A stretch of DNA of 64,000 nucleotides, from positions 248,001 to 312,000 of the forward strand of contig NZ_JABMKZ010000007.1 of NCBI RefSeq assembly GCF_013204855.1, in the 5' to 3' direction. Positions 16,804-24,548 of this stretch are shown here, in pieces (position 1 is the stretch's first letter; every line of letters starts with the position of its first letter). The notes under the pieces were generated by a model, which worked only from the letters and a program-made list of their open reading frames with translations, was not told where the DNA came from and searched no databases. A program made the translations under genes and the position numbers. The stretch comes from Paenibacillus alba (GTDB lineage: Bacteria; Bacillota; Bacilli; Paenibacillales; NBRC-103111).

Positions 16804-18123
16804 TTATTTTAACAAAGGTGTGATCAAGTCTTCCGCTTTCTTCAGAACGGCTGTTACAGGCGCTTGTGTGTATAAATAATCTAAGGCGGTTCTCATATTC
16901 GAGTCTATGTTTTGCCAATTTTCAAACGCTGGCAGCGTCTGTGCTTTAGCCATTTGATCGATGACGGCTATCTTCATGCTTTCCGCAGATGGACCTTGTT
17001 TCAAGAAACCATCGGATTCCAGCACACTTTTCCGGCTAGGCACAAAATATTGTGAAGTAATGTTCATGTTCTCTGGATTCGTTATAAATTTAAGAAATGC
17101 GATCGACTCCTCTGGAAATTGCGTATCCTTCATGATCGCTACAGATCCATATCCAAGTGTCGTTCCAGCCCCGCGAGGTCCAGCCGGCAGTGGCGCGATG
17201 TCCCATTCAAAATCCTTTACCGCTTTGGCTTTCCCCATATAGCTGAACAGTTCTTTTTGCATCGCAATTTTGCCTGAATCAAATGTTGTTTGGTCTCCTG
17301 GCTTCGGATGCACCTTATCTTTAAAAATCAGATCTGAGAAAAATTGCAGGGACTGTTCCCCTTCTTTGGAATTGAGCGCAAATTTCTTGCCATCCTTACT
17401 AACTAACTCTGCACCGTAAGAATTAAAAATCGTCTGTATCGTATCCGGCCAGTTGACCCAGCCGCTGCGAACTAAATTCGTGCCATAAATACCTTTTGAT
17501 GAATCTGTCAGCGCTTTGGCTGCTTTGAGATATTCCTCGTAGTTCCATTTACCTTGCGTGTATAACTCAGATGGTGTAGCTAACCCCTTCTCTTTGAACA
17601 AGGTTTTGTTGTAATAAATCATGGAAGGAGGCGTAGAGAACGGAATCCCGTAATTTTTACCGTCCTTCGTCAAAAGCTCCAAAGAGGATGGAAAGAAATC
17701 ATCAAATTTATATTCGGCGTCTTTTTTCACGGATGAAATATCCAGCAATCCATTCATGGTGAGGAATTGCGGAATCATCCGCTCTGCTAGCCATACCAAG
17801 TCAGGTGCCGTTCTTGAAGCTTGCATGATCGTTAGCTTTTGTTGATAATCGGCGAATGGAATCGTCATAATTTCAACATTAATATTGGGATTCTTTTCAT
17901 GGAATTTGACAATCATGTCATCATACATTTTTTTATGACTATCGTTGCCCCAAATGCTGAATTTAAGCGTAACGTTCTTCTTTTCTGGTGTTTTCGTCGC
18001 TCCTGAAGCTGCTTCAGCTGTTGGTTTGACACTTTCTTGCGTTGTCGTTTTTGTACTGCTGCAGCCTGCAATAAGAACAATTGCGATGAAAAAACTAAAC
18101 AGTCTAATCATGTTCTTTTTCAT
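16804..18123 (-). CDS. Extracellular sugar-binding lipoprotein of the ABC importer
   Basis: The protein has 439 residues with a lipoprotein signal: MKKNMIRLFSFF, then the lipobox LIAGC with the lipidated Cys at residue 21. A Thr/Ser-rich linker to about residue 45 precedes a bacterial type 1 solute-binding fold: LKFSIWGNDSHKKMYDDMI, LVWLAERMIPQFL, and IPFSTPPSMIYYNKTLFKEK near 150. It would capture oligosaccharides outside the membrane and deliver them to the two permeases. It is the first gene of the operon, behind the operator at 18208-18244 and a cre-like site. The family does not reveal the ligand. Confidence 0.93.
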   Translation of the reverse strand: MKKNMIRLFSFFIAIVLIAGCSSTKTTTQESVKPTAEAASGATKTPEKKNVTLKFSIWGNDSHKKMYDDMIVKFHEKNPNINVEIMTIPFADYQQKLTIMQASRTAPDLVWLAERMIPQFLTMNGLLDISSVKKDAEYKFDDFFPSSLELLTKDGKNYGIPFSTPPSMIYYNKTLFKEKGLATPSELYTQGKWNYEEYLKAAKALTDSSKGIYGTNLVRSGWVNWPDTIQTIFNSYGAELVSKDGKKFALNSKEGEQSLQFFSDLIFKDKVHPKPGDQTTFDSGKIAMQKELFSYMGKAKAVKDFEWDIAPLPAGPRGAGTTLGYGSVAIMKDTQFPEESIAFLKFITNPENMNITSQYFVPSRKSVLESDGFLKQGPSAESMKIAVIDQMAKAQTLPAFENWQNIDSNMRTALDYLYTQAPVTAVLKKAEDLITPLLK

Positions 18124-18160
18124 GTTGATCCCCCTCTGTATGGTTTGTTAATGCCTGTTT

Positions 18161-18244
18161 TGAAGCGTTTTCATATTTTGATTATATAAAAAAAATAACA
18201 CTAGGATAATGACCTAATGTTCAGAAAAGGTTCGAATTGTATTG
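18161..18244 (-). promoter_or_regulatory. Promoter of the ABC/FAD operon: second copy of the shared operator
   Basis: The minus strand carries the 37-nt element (18244-18208) found before the hydrolase gene, differing at two positions. As there, it ends exactly 21 nt before a TATAAT -10 (18186-18181) and the -35 is poor. TGAAAACGCTTCA at 18173-18161, seven bases past the -10, is cre-like but one base short of consensus spacing. The element begins one base after the stop codon of the response-regulator gene. Confidence 0.7.
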
Positions 18245-18245
18245 A

Positions 18246-19025
18246 TTAATGGGAATGATCCCGGTATTCGGTAGGTGTAGATCCAACCGTCTGCTTAAAC
18301 ACAGACATAAAATACTTGGCATTTGGATATCCAACAAGTCTCGAAATATCTTGAATTTTAAGCTGCGTATGCTTGATCAAATTCTTGGCTTTCTCTATCC
18401 GGCATTGTGTTACGTAATCTGATAGATTTTCGCCTGTTTCTGTTTTGAAAAGCACAGACAAATAACGATGATTCAGATTTACTTGCTCCGCCAAATATTG
18501 CAGGGAAATGTCTTGTTCCAGCCGCAGCGCAATAATCTCCTTGATTCTTCGGATAATTTGGCGTTCCTCCACGATAGGATTGTCCACTATTCCTTGTTCA
18601 GCAAGGGGCAGGGTATGTACATCTTTATGATCAGAAACAGGACTCAGTCCGTTTATTTTTTTGGCTATCTTTTGAATCACCTGGGTTAGTTCGACTCGAT
18701 CAACGGGCTTTAACAAGTAATCCGTTACTTCATAACGGAGCGCTTCTCTGGCGAACCCGAAATCACTATAGCCGCTAATAATAACAACAGGCATTAAGGG
18801 ACTCTGCTCTTTGAGCCGTTTCATCAATTCAATACCGTTCATATCCTTCATCCGGATATCTGTAATGACTGCATCGACTGTGTTGGTTTTCAGCCATTCC
18901 AATGCTTCCAGCCCATTCGATGCCTCCCCCGTTACTTTGCAGCCGCCTATCACATCCTCCAGCAGCTTTCGAAATCTGGAGCGAAGGTTCATTTCATCCT
19001 CAACAAGCAGAATTTGAATCATCAT
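18246..19025 (-). CDS. YesN-type response regulator, AraC family
   Basis: The protein has 259 residues. The receiver domain (1-120) has the acidic pocket LLVEDE and phospho-acceptor Asp56 in AVITDIRMKDMNG, with Lys in YLLKPVD near 106. The C-terminal AraC domain (about 155-259) has two helix-turn-helix units (SLQYLAEQVNLNHRYLSVLF and IQDISRLVGYPNAKYFMSVF). It lacks the long middle region of larger YesN proteins. The kinase gene ends directly before its start. The simplest reading is that it activates the hydrolase gene and the ABC operon through the 37-nt element. Confidence 0.95.
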   Translation of the reverse strand: MMIQILLVEDEMNLRSRFRKLLEDVIGGCKVTGEASNGLEALEWLKTNTVDAVITDIRMKDMNGIELMKRLKEQSPLMPVVIISGYSDFGFAREALRYEVTDYLLKPVDRVELTQVIQKIAKKINGLSPVSDHKDVHTLPLAEQGIVDNPIVEERQIIRRIKEIIALRLEQDISLQYLAEQVNLNHRYLSVLFKTETGENLSDYVTQCRIEKAKNLIKHTQLKIQDISRLVGYPNAKYFMSVFKQTVGSTPTEYRDHSH

Positions 19026-20789
19026 CTAGTTCTCCTCTTCGTAGATTAATGGCATGCGCAGCCAAAATGTCGTCCCTTTTGCAGTCGTTTTATCGATAAA
19101 AAGACCATAACCTTCTCCATACAGCACATATAAACGCCTATGAACGTTGCGCAGCGCAAATTCTTTCTTTCTCTCAACAAATCGCTGTTTATTCGTTACA
19201 TTTTGCTCCGCATACATATGCTTTTCAACGTATTCTTTACGCTCGGCACTCATGCCCATGCCATCATCTTCAATAACAATGATTAAATCCTTCTGTTCCA
19301 GTCTGGTTGTTATGTGTACAGTTACCGTTTCTTCCGTAAGCGCATGTTCAATTACATTTTCCACTAACGGCTGCAAAATCAGCTTCGGTATCAGTAAATA
19401 ATCATGCCCAATTTCAATATAAAACTCCGTCTTAAGCTTGATTCCTAAGCGAGATGATTGAATTTCAAGATAGGCCTCTACAAAGGAAATTTCATCACGC
19501 AGATGGACATACTTTTGCTCTTTGTCAACCGTGTACCGCAGCAGACGACCTAAGTTGACCACAACATTCGACACTTCGTATTGATAGGACTGTAAAGCAA
19601 GGGTATTTATGGATTCCAGCGTATTATAGATGAAATGCGGATTAATTTGACTCTGCAATGCATAGAATTCAGCTTCCCGCTCTCGCAATTTACTCTCATA
19701 AACCTCCTTCACCAGTCTTTCAATTTCCATAACCATGTCATTAAAGCCTTCTGTCAGCTGACCGATTTCATCATGAGTCGTGACAACAGCTCTCTCTCGA
19801 AAGTCTCCTTTTTTAACCTTTTTCATCTTGACTTGAAGGTGTCTGATTGGCTTAATTAAGCCGCTGGAAGCGATGCCGGCAATAAAGTATGCAACCAGAA
19901 TGGAAACTAGCGAAATTAAGAAAGTAGAGCGAATTAATTCCCGGGCGCCCGCTTTCATATCATCCTGCGGAATAAGTCCAGTTACAAACATCCCCGTGTA
20001 ATCGGATTGTTTCGTAGCCGTAATAAACGTTCCGCCTTCAAACGATATCGTATTTCCTGTTGAGGTTAGTTCAACTTGTCCATGAAGGGGGTACAGTTGA
20101 CGTCCATGACGATCCGTGACATAGATGCGACTATTTCGACTGAAGCTCGCTGAAGCAAGTATTTTTTGAAAGCTCATCTCAGAGAGATCGATTGTAACAA
20201 TGCCGAGATGCTCATTTGTCGAACCGGCCCTGATGACCCGAGCAATAGACACAACTTCCCTATTTTGCTCTATATAATAGCTAGCTTTGTGCGGCGGAAT
20301 AATGATGAGACCACCATCCGCATCAATGACGTCTTTGATCCACGGATTATCTGCAGGCTGCCAGGTCCGAGCTATCGTTTCCTGTAAATTGCTGAAAATG
20401 ATCCCATCGTTTGTGAATATCGTAATGCTCTGCAGTTCACTTCGATCAATCGCAAGAGACGAGATCATCAGGTTCATTTTTGCTGCTTCATCCGATTTGA
20501 CAAAACTGCCTTTACGGTCTGAGGATACGTGAGTTCTCAAAATATCAATAACATTATTGTCATAGTAAGGAGCTAGGGTCAATCTGTCCATGTCCTTCAT
20601 ATAGCGATCTAAATTAATTGTGATTTGATCAATAATTTGCTTAGTGTAAGCGATTGCATCATTCTCCACATTGCGGGAATACTGCTTGTACGTGATCCAC
20701 CCGCTAAAGAAAAAAGGAATGGTTATCAGCAAGAAAAAAAGAATAATAAATTTCATTCGAAGCGATAAAAACCATTTTCTCGAACTCAT
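19026..20789 (-). CDS. YesM-type sensor histidine kinase
   Basis: The protein has about 587 residues. A first membrane helix (MKFIILFFLLITIPFFFSGW) is followed by an extracellular Cache-like sensor (about 35-280), a second helix (LISLVSILVAYFIAGIASSG), a HAMP domain (about 310-360), the dimerisation/phospho-His motif QSQINPHFIYNTLESI and an ATPase domain (PLVENVIEHAL, DDGMGMS). This is the standard layout of kinases that control carbohydrate genes with YesN partners. I take ATG 20789 with GATGAGG eight bases upstream; an ATG at 20813 is an alternative. Next to it lie its response regulator and, presumably, its target operon. Confidence 0.93.
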   Translation of the reverse strand: MSSRKWFLSLRMKFIILFFLLITIPFFFSGWITYKQYSRNVENDAIAYTKQIIDQITINLDRYMKDMDRLTLAPYYDNNVIDILRTHVSSDRKGSFVKSDEAAKMNLMISSLAIDRSELQSITIFTNDGIIFSNLQETIARTWQPADNPWIKDVIDADGGLIIIPPHKASYYIEQNREVVSIARVIRAGSTNEHLGIVTIDLSEMSFQKILASASFSRNSRIYVTDRHGRQLYPLHGQVELTSTGNTISFEGGTFITATKQSDYTGMFVTGLIPQDDMKAGARELIRSTFLISLVSILVAYFIAGIASSGLIKPIRHLQVKMKKVKKGDFRERAVVTTHDEIGQLTEGFNDMVMEIERLVKEVYESKLREREAEFYALQSQINPHFIYNTLESINTLALQSYQYEVSNVVVNLGRLLRYTVDKEQKYVHLRDEISFVEAYLEIQSSRLGIKLKTEFYIEIGHDYLLIPKLILQPLVENVIEHALTEETVTVHITTRLEQKDLIIVIEDDGMGMSAERKEYVEKHMYAEQNVTNKQRFVERKKEFALRNVHRRLYVLYGEGYGLFIDKTTAKGTTFWLRMPLIYEEEN

Positions 20790-20945
20790 AGTCAGAACCT
20801 CATCCCGGCGCATCCTCGTCTTTACAAGATACTATAGCACAAAAAGCCAATCCATATAAACAATCTGAGCCAAGATGAACCCCTGTCCAGCATTAACTGC
20901 CTTAATTAAAGGAAGCAAATTATACAGCTTATTCAATTAAAAAAC

Positions 20946-20996
20946 TAAAAAAAGGCTATCCTTCAGCCGCTTCTTCATCGGCTGGAAAGATAACCC
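20946..20996 (-). terminator. Intrinsic terminator of nucB-like gene
   Basis: The minus strand reads GGTTATCTTTCCAGCCG, a nine-base loop and CGGCTGAAGGATAGCC, followed by TTTTTTT. It lies just downstream of the nuclease gene. Confidence 0.9.
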
Positions 20997-21002
20997 CTGA
21001 TG

Positions 21003-21419
21003 TTACTTCACAATAATGAGCACCTTTGTGCCATCTTCATACTTTTCCAGCTGATTCGCAATCCATGATCCTGCACCACGATTGTCCGAAGGCGTTACAT
21101 ACTGGATATCTGCGCCTTTGCCGCCTTCCGCACACATGGCCATAGGGAATTCGTCTCTGTCGTAACCTTTCTTGGTCGGGACACCCTTGAGAGATTCCTT
21201 TCTGTTTGCTTCAGCACCTTTGCGATTAATTGTGCAAATTTGGGATTCACCATGTTCTTCCGCTGCCTTGATGTGTGCCGCAGTCTCCGGAAATCGTTCT
21301 GAAGGGACAACGAGTGTAACTTGGGTTGATGTGTTCTGGGAAAGTGTTGATTGGTAGACGTAAAAACCTGCAATTACAAGTACTGCAACGATAAATAGAT
21401 TGATAGTTTTCTTTTTCAT
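21003..21419 (-). CDS. nucB: NucB-type sporulation-associated extracellular DNase
   Basis: The protein has 138 residues with an N-terminal signal or anchor segment (MKKKTINLFIVAVLVIAGFY). The rest is a NucA/NucB domain: SERFPETAAHIKAAEEHGES, CTINRKGAEANRKESLKG, GYDRDEFPMAMCAEGG and TPSDNRGAGSWIANQL are the family's signature blocks, including the DRDE and NRGAGSW active-site motifs. Two cysteines (in QICTIN and AMCAEG) are positioned as in NucB. In B. subtilis NucB is secreted during sporulation and degrades mother-cell or biofilm DNA. It is a single-gene unit with its own terminator. The related competence nuclease NucA is the alternative. Confidence 0.88.
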   Translation of the reverse strand: MKKKTINLFIVAVLVIAGFYVYQSTLSQNTSTQVTLVVPSERFPETAAHIKAAEEHGESQICTINRKGAEANRKESLKGVPTKKGYDRDEFPMAMCAEGGKGADIQYVTPSDNRGAGSWIANQLEKYEDGTKVLIIVK

Positions 21420-21581
21420 TTTATGTACCTTGAATAATCGTATAATTCCACTGCATTCAAAGCCTTTTCATGCCTCCTTTACTGCAATCGTGTTTTTATT
21501 TTAATCGTTCTTTCATAGATTTGCACGTTTCTATCCCCGTTTACAAGAAACCATCGGAACTCTAGCAACTCTTTGATTTTG

Positions 21582-21723
21582 TGCAATCGAAACGGAACTA
21601 GAGGACGCTAATCCCCTCATTTTCGCTCAAAAGGGGACTCCAGGGAACATATAGCGTACCACAGTTCCGCTACAGGAAGATTTTAGCCCTTTCCGCGGGA
21701 AATAGCGGATCATAGTTCCGTTT
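21582..21723. repeat. Dispersed GGAACT...CGCTA element, one forward and two inverted copies
   Basis: The forward copy (21582-21612) contains CGAAACGGAACTAGAGGACG followed by CTAA. Inverted copies lie at 21649-21671 (AGCGTACCACAGTTCCG) and 21700-21723 (AAATAGCGGATCATAGTTCC). The same family recurs at 39676-39920. It occupies the 322-bp gap between nucB and the MBL gene, which otherwise holds nothing I recognise. Confidence 0.8.
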
Positions 21724-21742
21724 CATTTTACTGCCGCCTCTA

Positions 21743-22483
21743 TTACTCCCCCTCATATCCACTCAAAGGCTCCGCAATCCGCAGCGTATACTCCGCATGA
21801 AATTGTTCCCGCGCAGCAGCATGGACATAATCATCCACATAATGCATCAGCATCATTTTCGCTTGAATCGCATCCGGCAGCGTTAACAGCTCTTCCAGCG
21901 AAGTATGCGAAGGAAGCTGGTCATTCTGCAGATGGCACTCGTAATAAATGGTTTGCACCTCATCCGCTATGCTGAGAATATAGCTTTCGTCAAATCTCGT
22001 ATCACCGCTAAAATAGAAATAAGGCTTGCACAGCAGGCCATAGCTGAGCATGTCCGGCACATGCAGAGTTTGAACAAGCTCGAAGCGTATGCCGGCAATT
22101 TCGAATTCATGATCGACACAGATGATGTCAAAATAGTCCTCAAACTCGCGCTTGCCGCGTGTTGTCAGCTCCAAACCGTGGCGCAAACATTGCCACAGAT
22201 CCGCTTTTAACCCTGTAGGGACATACAGCTTCGGCTTCGTTTGGCCTGGGTACACTTTGTGAAACAGCGCAAGCTTCTGCAAGCCATTGATATGATCCTC
22301 ATGCAAGTGGGTAATGAAAAGGTTCTCGATCTGATTAAGCTGCATGCCCAGTTGATGTAAGCCAAGATGATTGGATTCCGGGAAATCAATACATAAATTG
22401 GTCCCGGCAAAAGTCAGAAGCGCACTGTTGTGCCCTTGCTCCAAGCTAAATCCATCACCACAACCCAGAAATGTTACCTTCAC
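21743..22483 (-). CDS. MBL-fold metallo-hydrolase
   Basis: This is a 246-residue RNase Z/lactonase-like metallo-beta-lactamase fold protein. The first strand is VKVTFLGCGDGFS; the metal-binding motif THLHEDHINGL lies near residues 62-72, and further ligands are likely in YFSGDTRFD near 156 and LMHYVDD near 218. It probably binds two zinc ions. The substrate is not evident; tRNA 3'-processing nuclease, lactonase and phosphodiesterase relatives share these motifs. I choose a GTG start at 22483, since GGAGG lies seven bases upstream and homology starts there. A longer frame to 22621 would run into the divergent kinase gene. No partner gene is visible. Confidence 0.82.
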   Translation of the reverse strand: MKVTFLGCGDGFSLEQGHNSALLTFAGTNLCIDFPESNHLGLHQLGMQLNQIENLFITHLHEDHINGLQKLALFHKVYPGQTKPKLYVPTGLKADLWQCLRHGLELTTRGKREFEDYFDIICVDHEFEIAGIRFELVQTLHVPDMLSYGLLCKPYFYFSGDTRFDESYILSIADEVQTIYYECHLQNDQLPSHTSLEELLTLPDAIQAKMMLMHYVDDYVHAAAREQFHAEYTLRIAEPLSGYEGE

Positions 22484-22575
22484 AAAAACGCCTCCAATTT
22501 TCTTATGTGAATCTTTGCACATTTGTACTATGATTTGTTGAAGAGAGTAAATTGCTGCCATTATAGGAGGACACC

Positions 22576-24318
22576 ATGAACAAATCACAAAAGGCACAGC
22601 CCAAGATTCACCTGCGATCATCCCTTTTCATCCTCATGATATCGTTAATTATTGTACTACTAACCGATAGCGTATTCTACTATTACACGAAACGAATGCT
22701 GACTTCTGAGCTCGAAACCAAGCTGCAGCTGATTGCGGATAATGTCGCTATCTCTATCAAACATTCCAGGTCTGGTGAAAAATATGTCGAGAATCTAATT
22801 GGCCAAAATCTGCGCACGGCTGCGATTGCCGCACAATATCGTCTCGATCCCGATATCGAGAAAGTAACGAATGAAGAACTTGCCGAGATCAGCAAGGATT
22901 TGATGATTGATCATATCACACTTATGAAACGCAGTGGCGATGATATCATCGGCTATAAATCTACAGAGCCCAAGGAAATTAATATGAGCACCAAAACGTG
23001 GAGCAGAGATTGGTTCAAAGCGTTTAATCAATTGCTTGATACGACAGAGACGAATGTCAAAAGCGGACAAGCCTTGCCCCACTATTGGTCAGGGCCAATA
23101 AACACGTCAATGTCGGATCCCCAATACGTTGACAAATGGGGTTACTATTATGACGGGCGAACGAATTACATCCTGGACCCTTATGTCCATGATACATTTT
23201 TCCAAAGCTATCAGCGAGAAACCGGCGTCAATGCCGTTATTGATGAAATGATTCATGGTTACACTGACCATGGCGCCAAAGAAATTGCCGTGTTTAATCC
23301 TCCTACTTTCTTAAAGCAGCAGGAGCAGTTCAAGAAGGAAGGCTATACGTGGTTCTCAGATCGGGAGATTTTGTTCGGGACTTACACGATGAAAGACAGC
23401 CGGGATCAAGAGATGGTGCAGGAAGTCATGAAATCCAAGCACATGCAACAAATGTTTACGGAGCTCAATGGTAGAACGTATTTGAAAATGTTCATTCCAC
23501 TCCAATTTGATTCTCCGGTTGTTGTGGGTCTGACAGCGGACTACGAGCAAGTTCAAAGCTCTATTCACCAGCAGCAATTCAGACTGCTTTTACTGATCGG
23601 GACAACGGGTTTCTTTGCTTTCCTCTTCGTCATATTGAGCATTCGGTTCATGAACAAGCGGCGCGAAGCAACGGCCGAGAGCGTTCAAGAAGTGTACGTC
23701 GACCACATTGGCGCACTGTTCCGTTCGATGAAAGAACAGCGGCACGATTTTAACAATCATGTCGCCACGATTCATTCACTCGTTCATTTGAAAGAGTATG
23801 GAGAATTAGATCGGTATACCTCCGAAATCATTGGGGAAACAACGGCCTTAAATGATATTATCCAAATCAATGTGCCCGCTTTGTCCGCTATCGTACAATC
23901 GAAAGTGATTCAAGCCGTCGAACGCAAAATCACCTTCATCCATGAGGTGGCAAATCTCAAAAAAGTTCATCTTGGTGCTGTGAAAGCGACAGATATGGTT
24001 CGAATGATCAGTAATCTCATTGACAATGCCTTCGATGCCGTTGCTGCTTCCCATAAGGATACAGAGCGGATTGTGCGTCTCATTGGCTATTCGCAAGGCA
24101 GCTCGCTGACGTTTCAAGTTATTAACAATGGAGATCCGATTCCGGATGATCGCTTGGAGCATCTATTTGAGCCAGGCTTCTCTACGAAAAAAGATTCCGG
24201 GCAGCACGCTGGCTTAGGCTTAAGCATCATTCAGAAGCTCGTTAATAAATATGGCGGCAGCATTCACGTTAATAGCACGCCCACTGAGACCTGCTTCACC
24301 ATTTCCATTCCCTTATAG
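22576..24318 (+). CDS. Membrane sensor histidine kinase with Spo0B-like dimerisation motif
   Basis: The protein has 580 residues. A first helix (LFILMISLIIVLLTDSVFYYY) is followed by an extracellular sensor of about 300 residues containing an aromatic, Asp-rich segment (DKWGYYYDGRTNYILDPYVHD). The second helix is LLLLIGTTGFFAFLFVILSI. The cytoplasmic part has RHDFNNH (His390), the motif of Spo0B/CitA/DcuS-type and peptide-sensing kinases, then an ATPase domain (NLIDNAFDAV, GLGLSIIQKLV). No response regulator lies within reach, so its partner is elsewhere. GGAGGA before ATG 22576 supports the start. The signal is unknown. Confidence 0.9.
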   Translation: MNKSQKAQPKIHLRSSLFILMISLIIVLLTDSVFYYYTKRMLTSELETKLQLIADNVAISIKHSRSGEKYVENLIGQNLRTAAIAAQYRLDPDIEKVTNEELAEISKDLMIDHITLMKRSGDDIIGYKSTEPKEINMSTKTWSRDWFKAFNQLLDTTETNVKSGQALPHYWSGPINTSMSDPQYVDKWGYYYDGRTNYILDPYVHDTFFQSYQRETGVNAVIDEMIHGYTDHGAKEIAVFNPPTFLKQQEQFKKEGYTWFSDREILFGTYTMKDSRDQEMVQEVMKSKHMQQMFTELNGRTYLKMFIPLQFDSPVVVGLTADYEQVQSSIHQQQFRLLLLIGTTGFFAFLFVILSIRFMNKRREATAESVQEVYVDHIGALFRSMKEQRHDFNNHVATIHSLVHLKEYGELDRYTSEIIGETTALNDIIQINVPALSAIVQSKVIQAVERKITFIHEVANLKKVHLGAVKATDMVRMISNLIDNAFDAVAASHKDTERIVRLIGYSQGSSLTFQVINNGDPIPDDRLEHLFEPGFSTKKDSGQHAGLGLSIIQKLVNKYGGSIHVNSTPTETCFTISIPL

Positions 24319-24411
24319 TCCAAATAAACGAACGTTAATGAATTGACAACATATAATGTTCGTATTATGATAGTCAAGGCACTAAGAAACTGCCACCTAT
24401 ATGAATATCGT

Positions 24412-24473
24412 TCGTATATCCTTGAGAATTGGCTTAAGGGTCTCTAGAGGGAGCCATAACTTCCTAGCTACGA
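24412..24473 (+). promoter_or_regulatory. Purine-type riboswitch aptamer (guanine class by its specificity base)
   Basis: The three-way junction of purine riboswitches can be drawn by hand. P1 is TCGTA/TACGA (24412-24416 with 24469-24473). P2 is CCTTGAG/CTTAAGG around loop AATTGG. P3 is AGGGAG/CTTCCT around loop CCATAA. The junction strand GTCTCTA and the GG of loop 2 facing the CC of loop 3 match the conserved core and loop-loop contact. The base before the P1 3' strand (24468) is C, as in guanine-binding members. The J1/2 strand is one base shorter than usual, so a variant specificity is possible. Confidence 0.72.
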
Positions 24474-24514
24474 CGGGTACTTGCTTTCGCATACCTGTGT
24501 GGCTGGGTTTTTTT
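24463..24514 (+). terminator. Riboswitch-controlled terminator
   Basis: A 16-bp stem pairs CCTAGCTACGACGGGTA (one bulged A) with TACCTGTGTGGCTGGG, followed by seven T (24508-24514). Its 5' arm includes the P3 and P1 3' strands of the aptamer, so the folded aptamer and this terminator exclude each other. Ligand binding should therefore switch the gene on, as in pbuE-type switches and unlike most guanine riboswitches. Confidence 0.82.
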
Positions 24515-24548
24515 GTGTCCAAATTTATGTGTTCCAGAGGAGATCGCC

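Noticed and set aside
24340..24420. A ykkC/guanidine-type riboswitch before the FAD gene
   Set aside because: The conserved ykkC core motifs are missing, while the purine three-way junction can be drawn completely.
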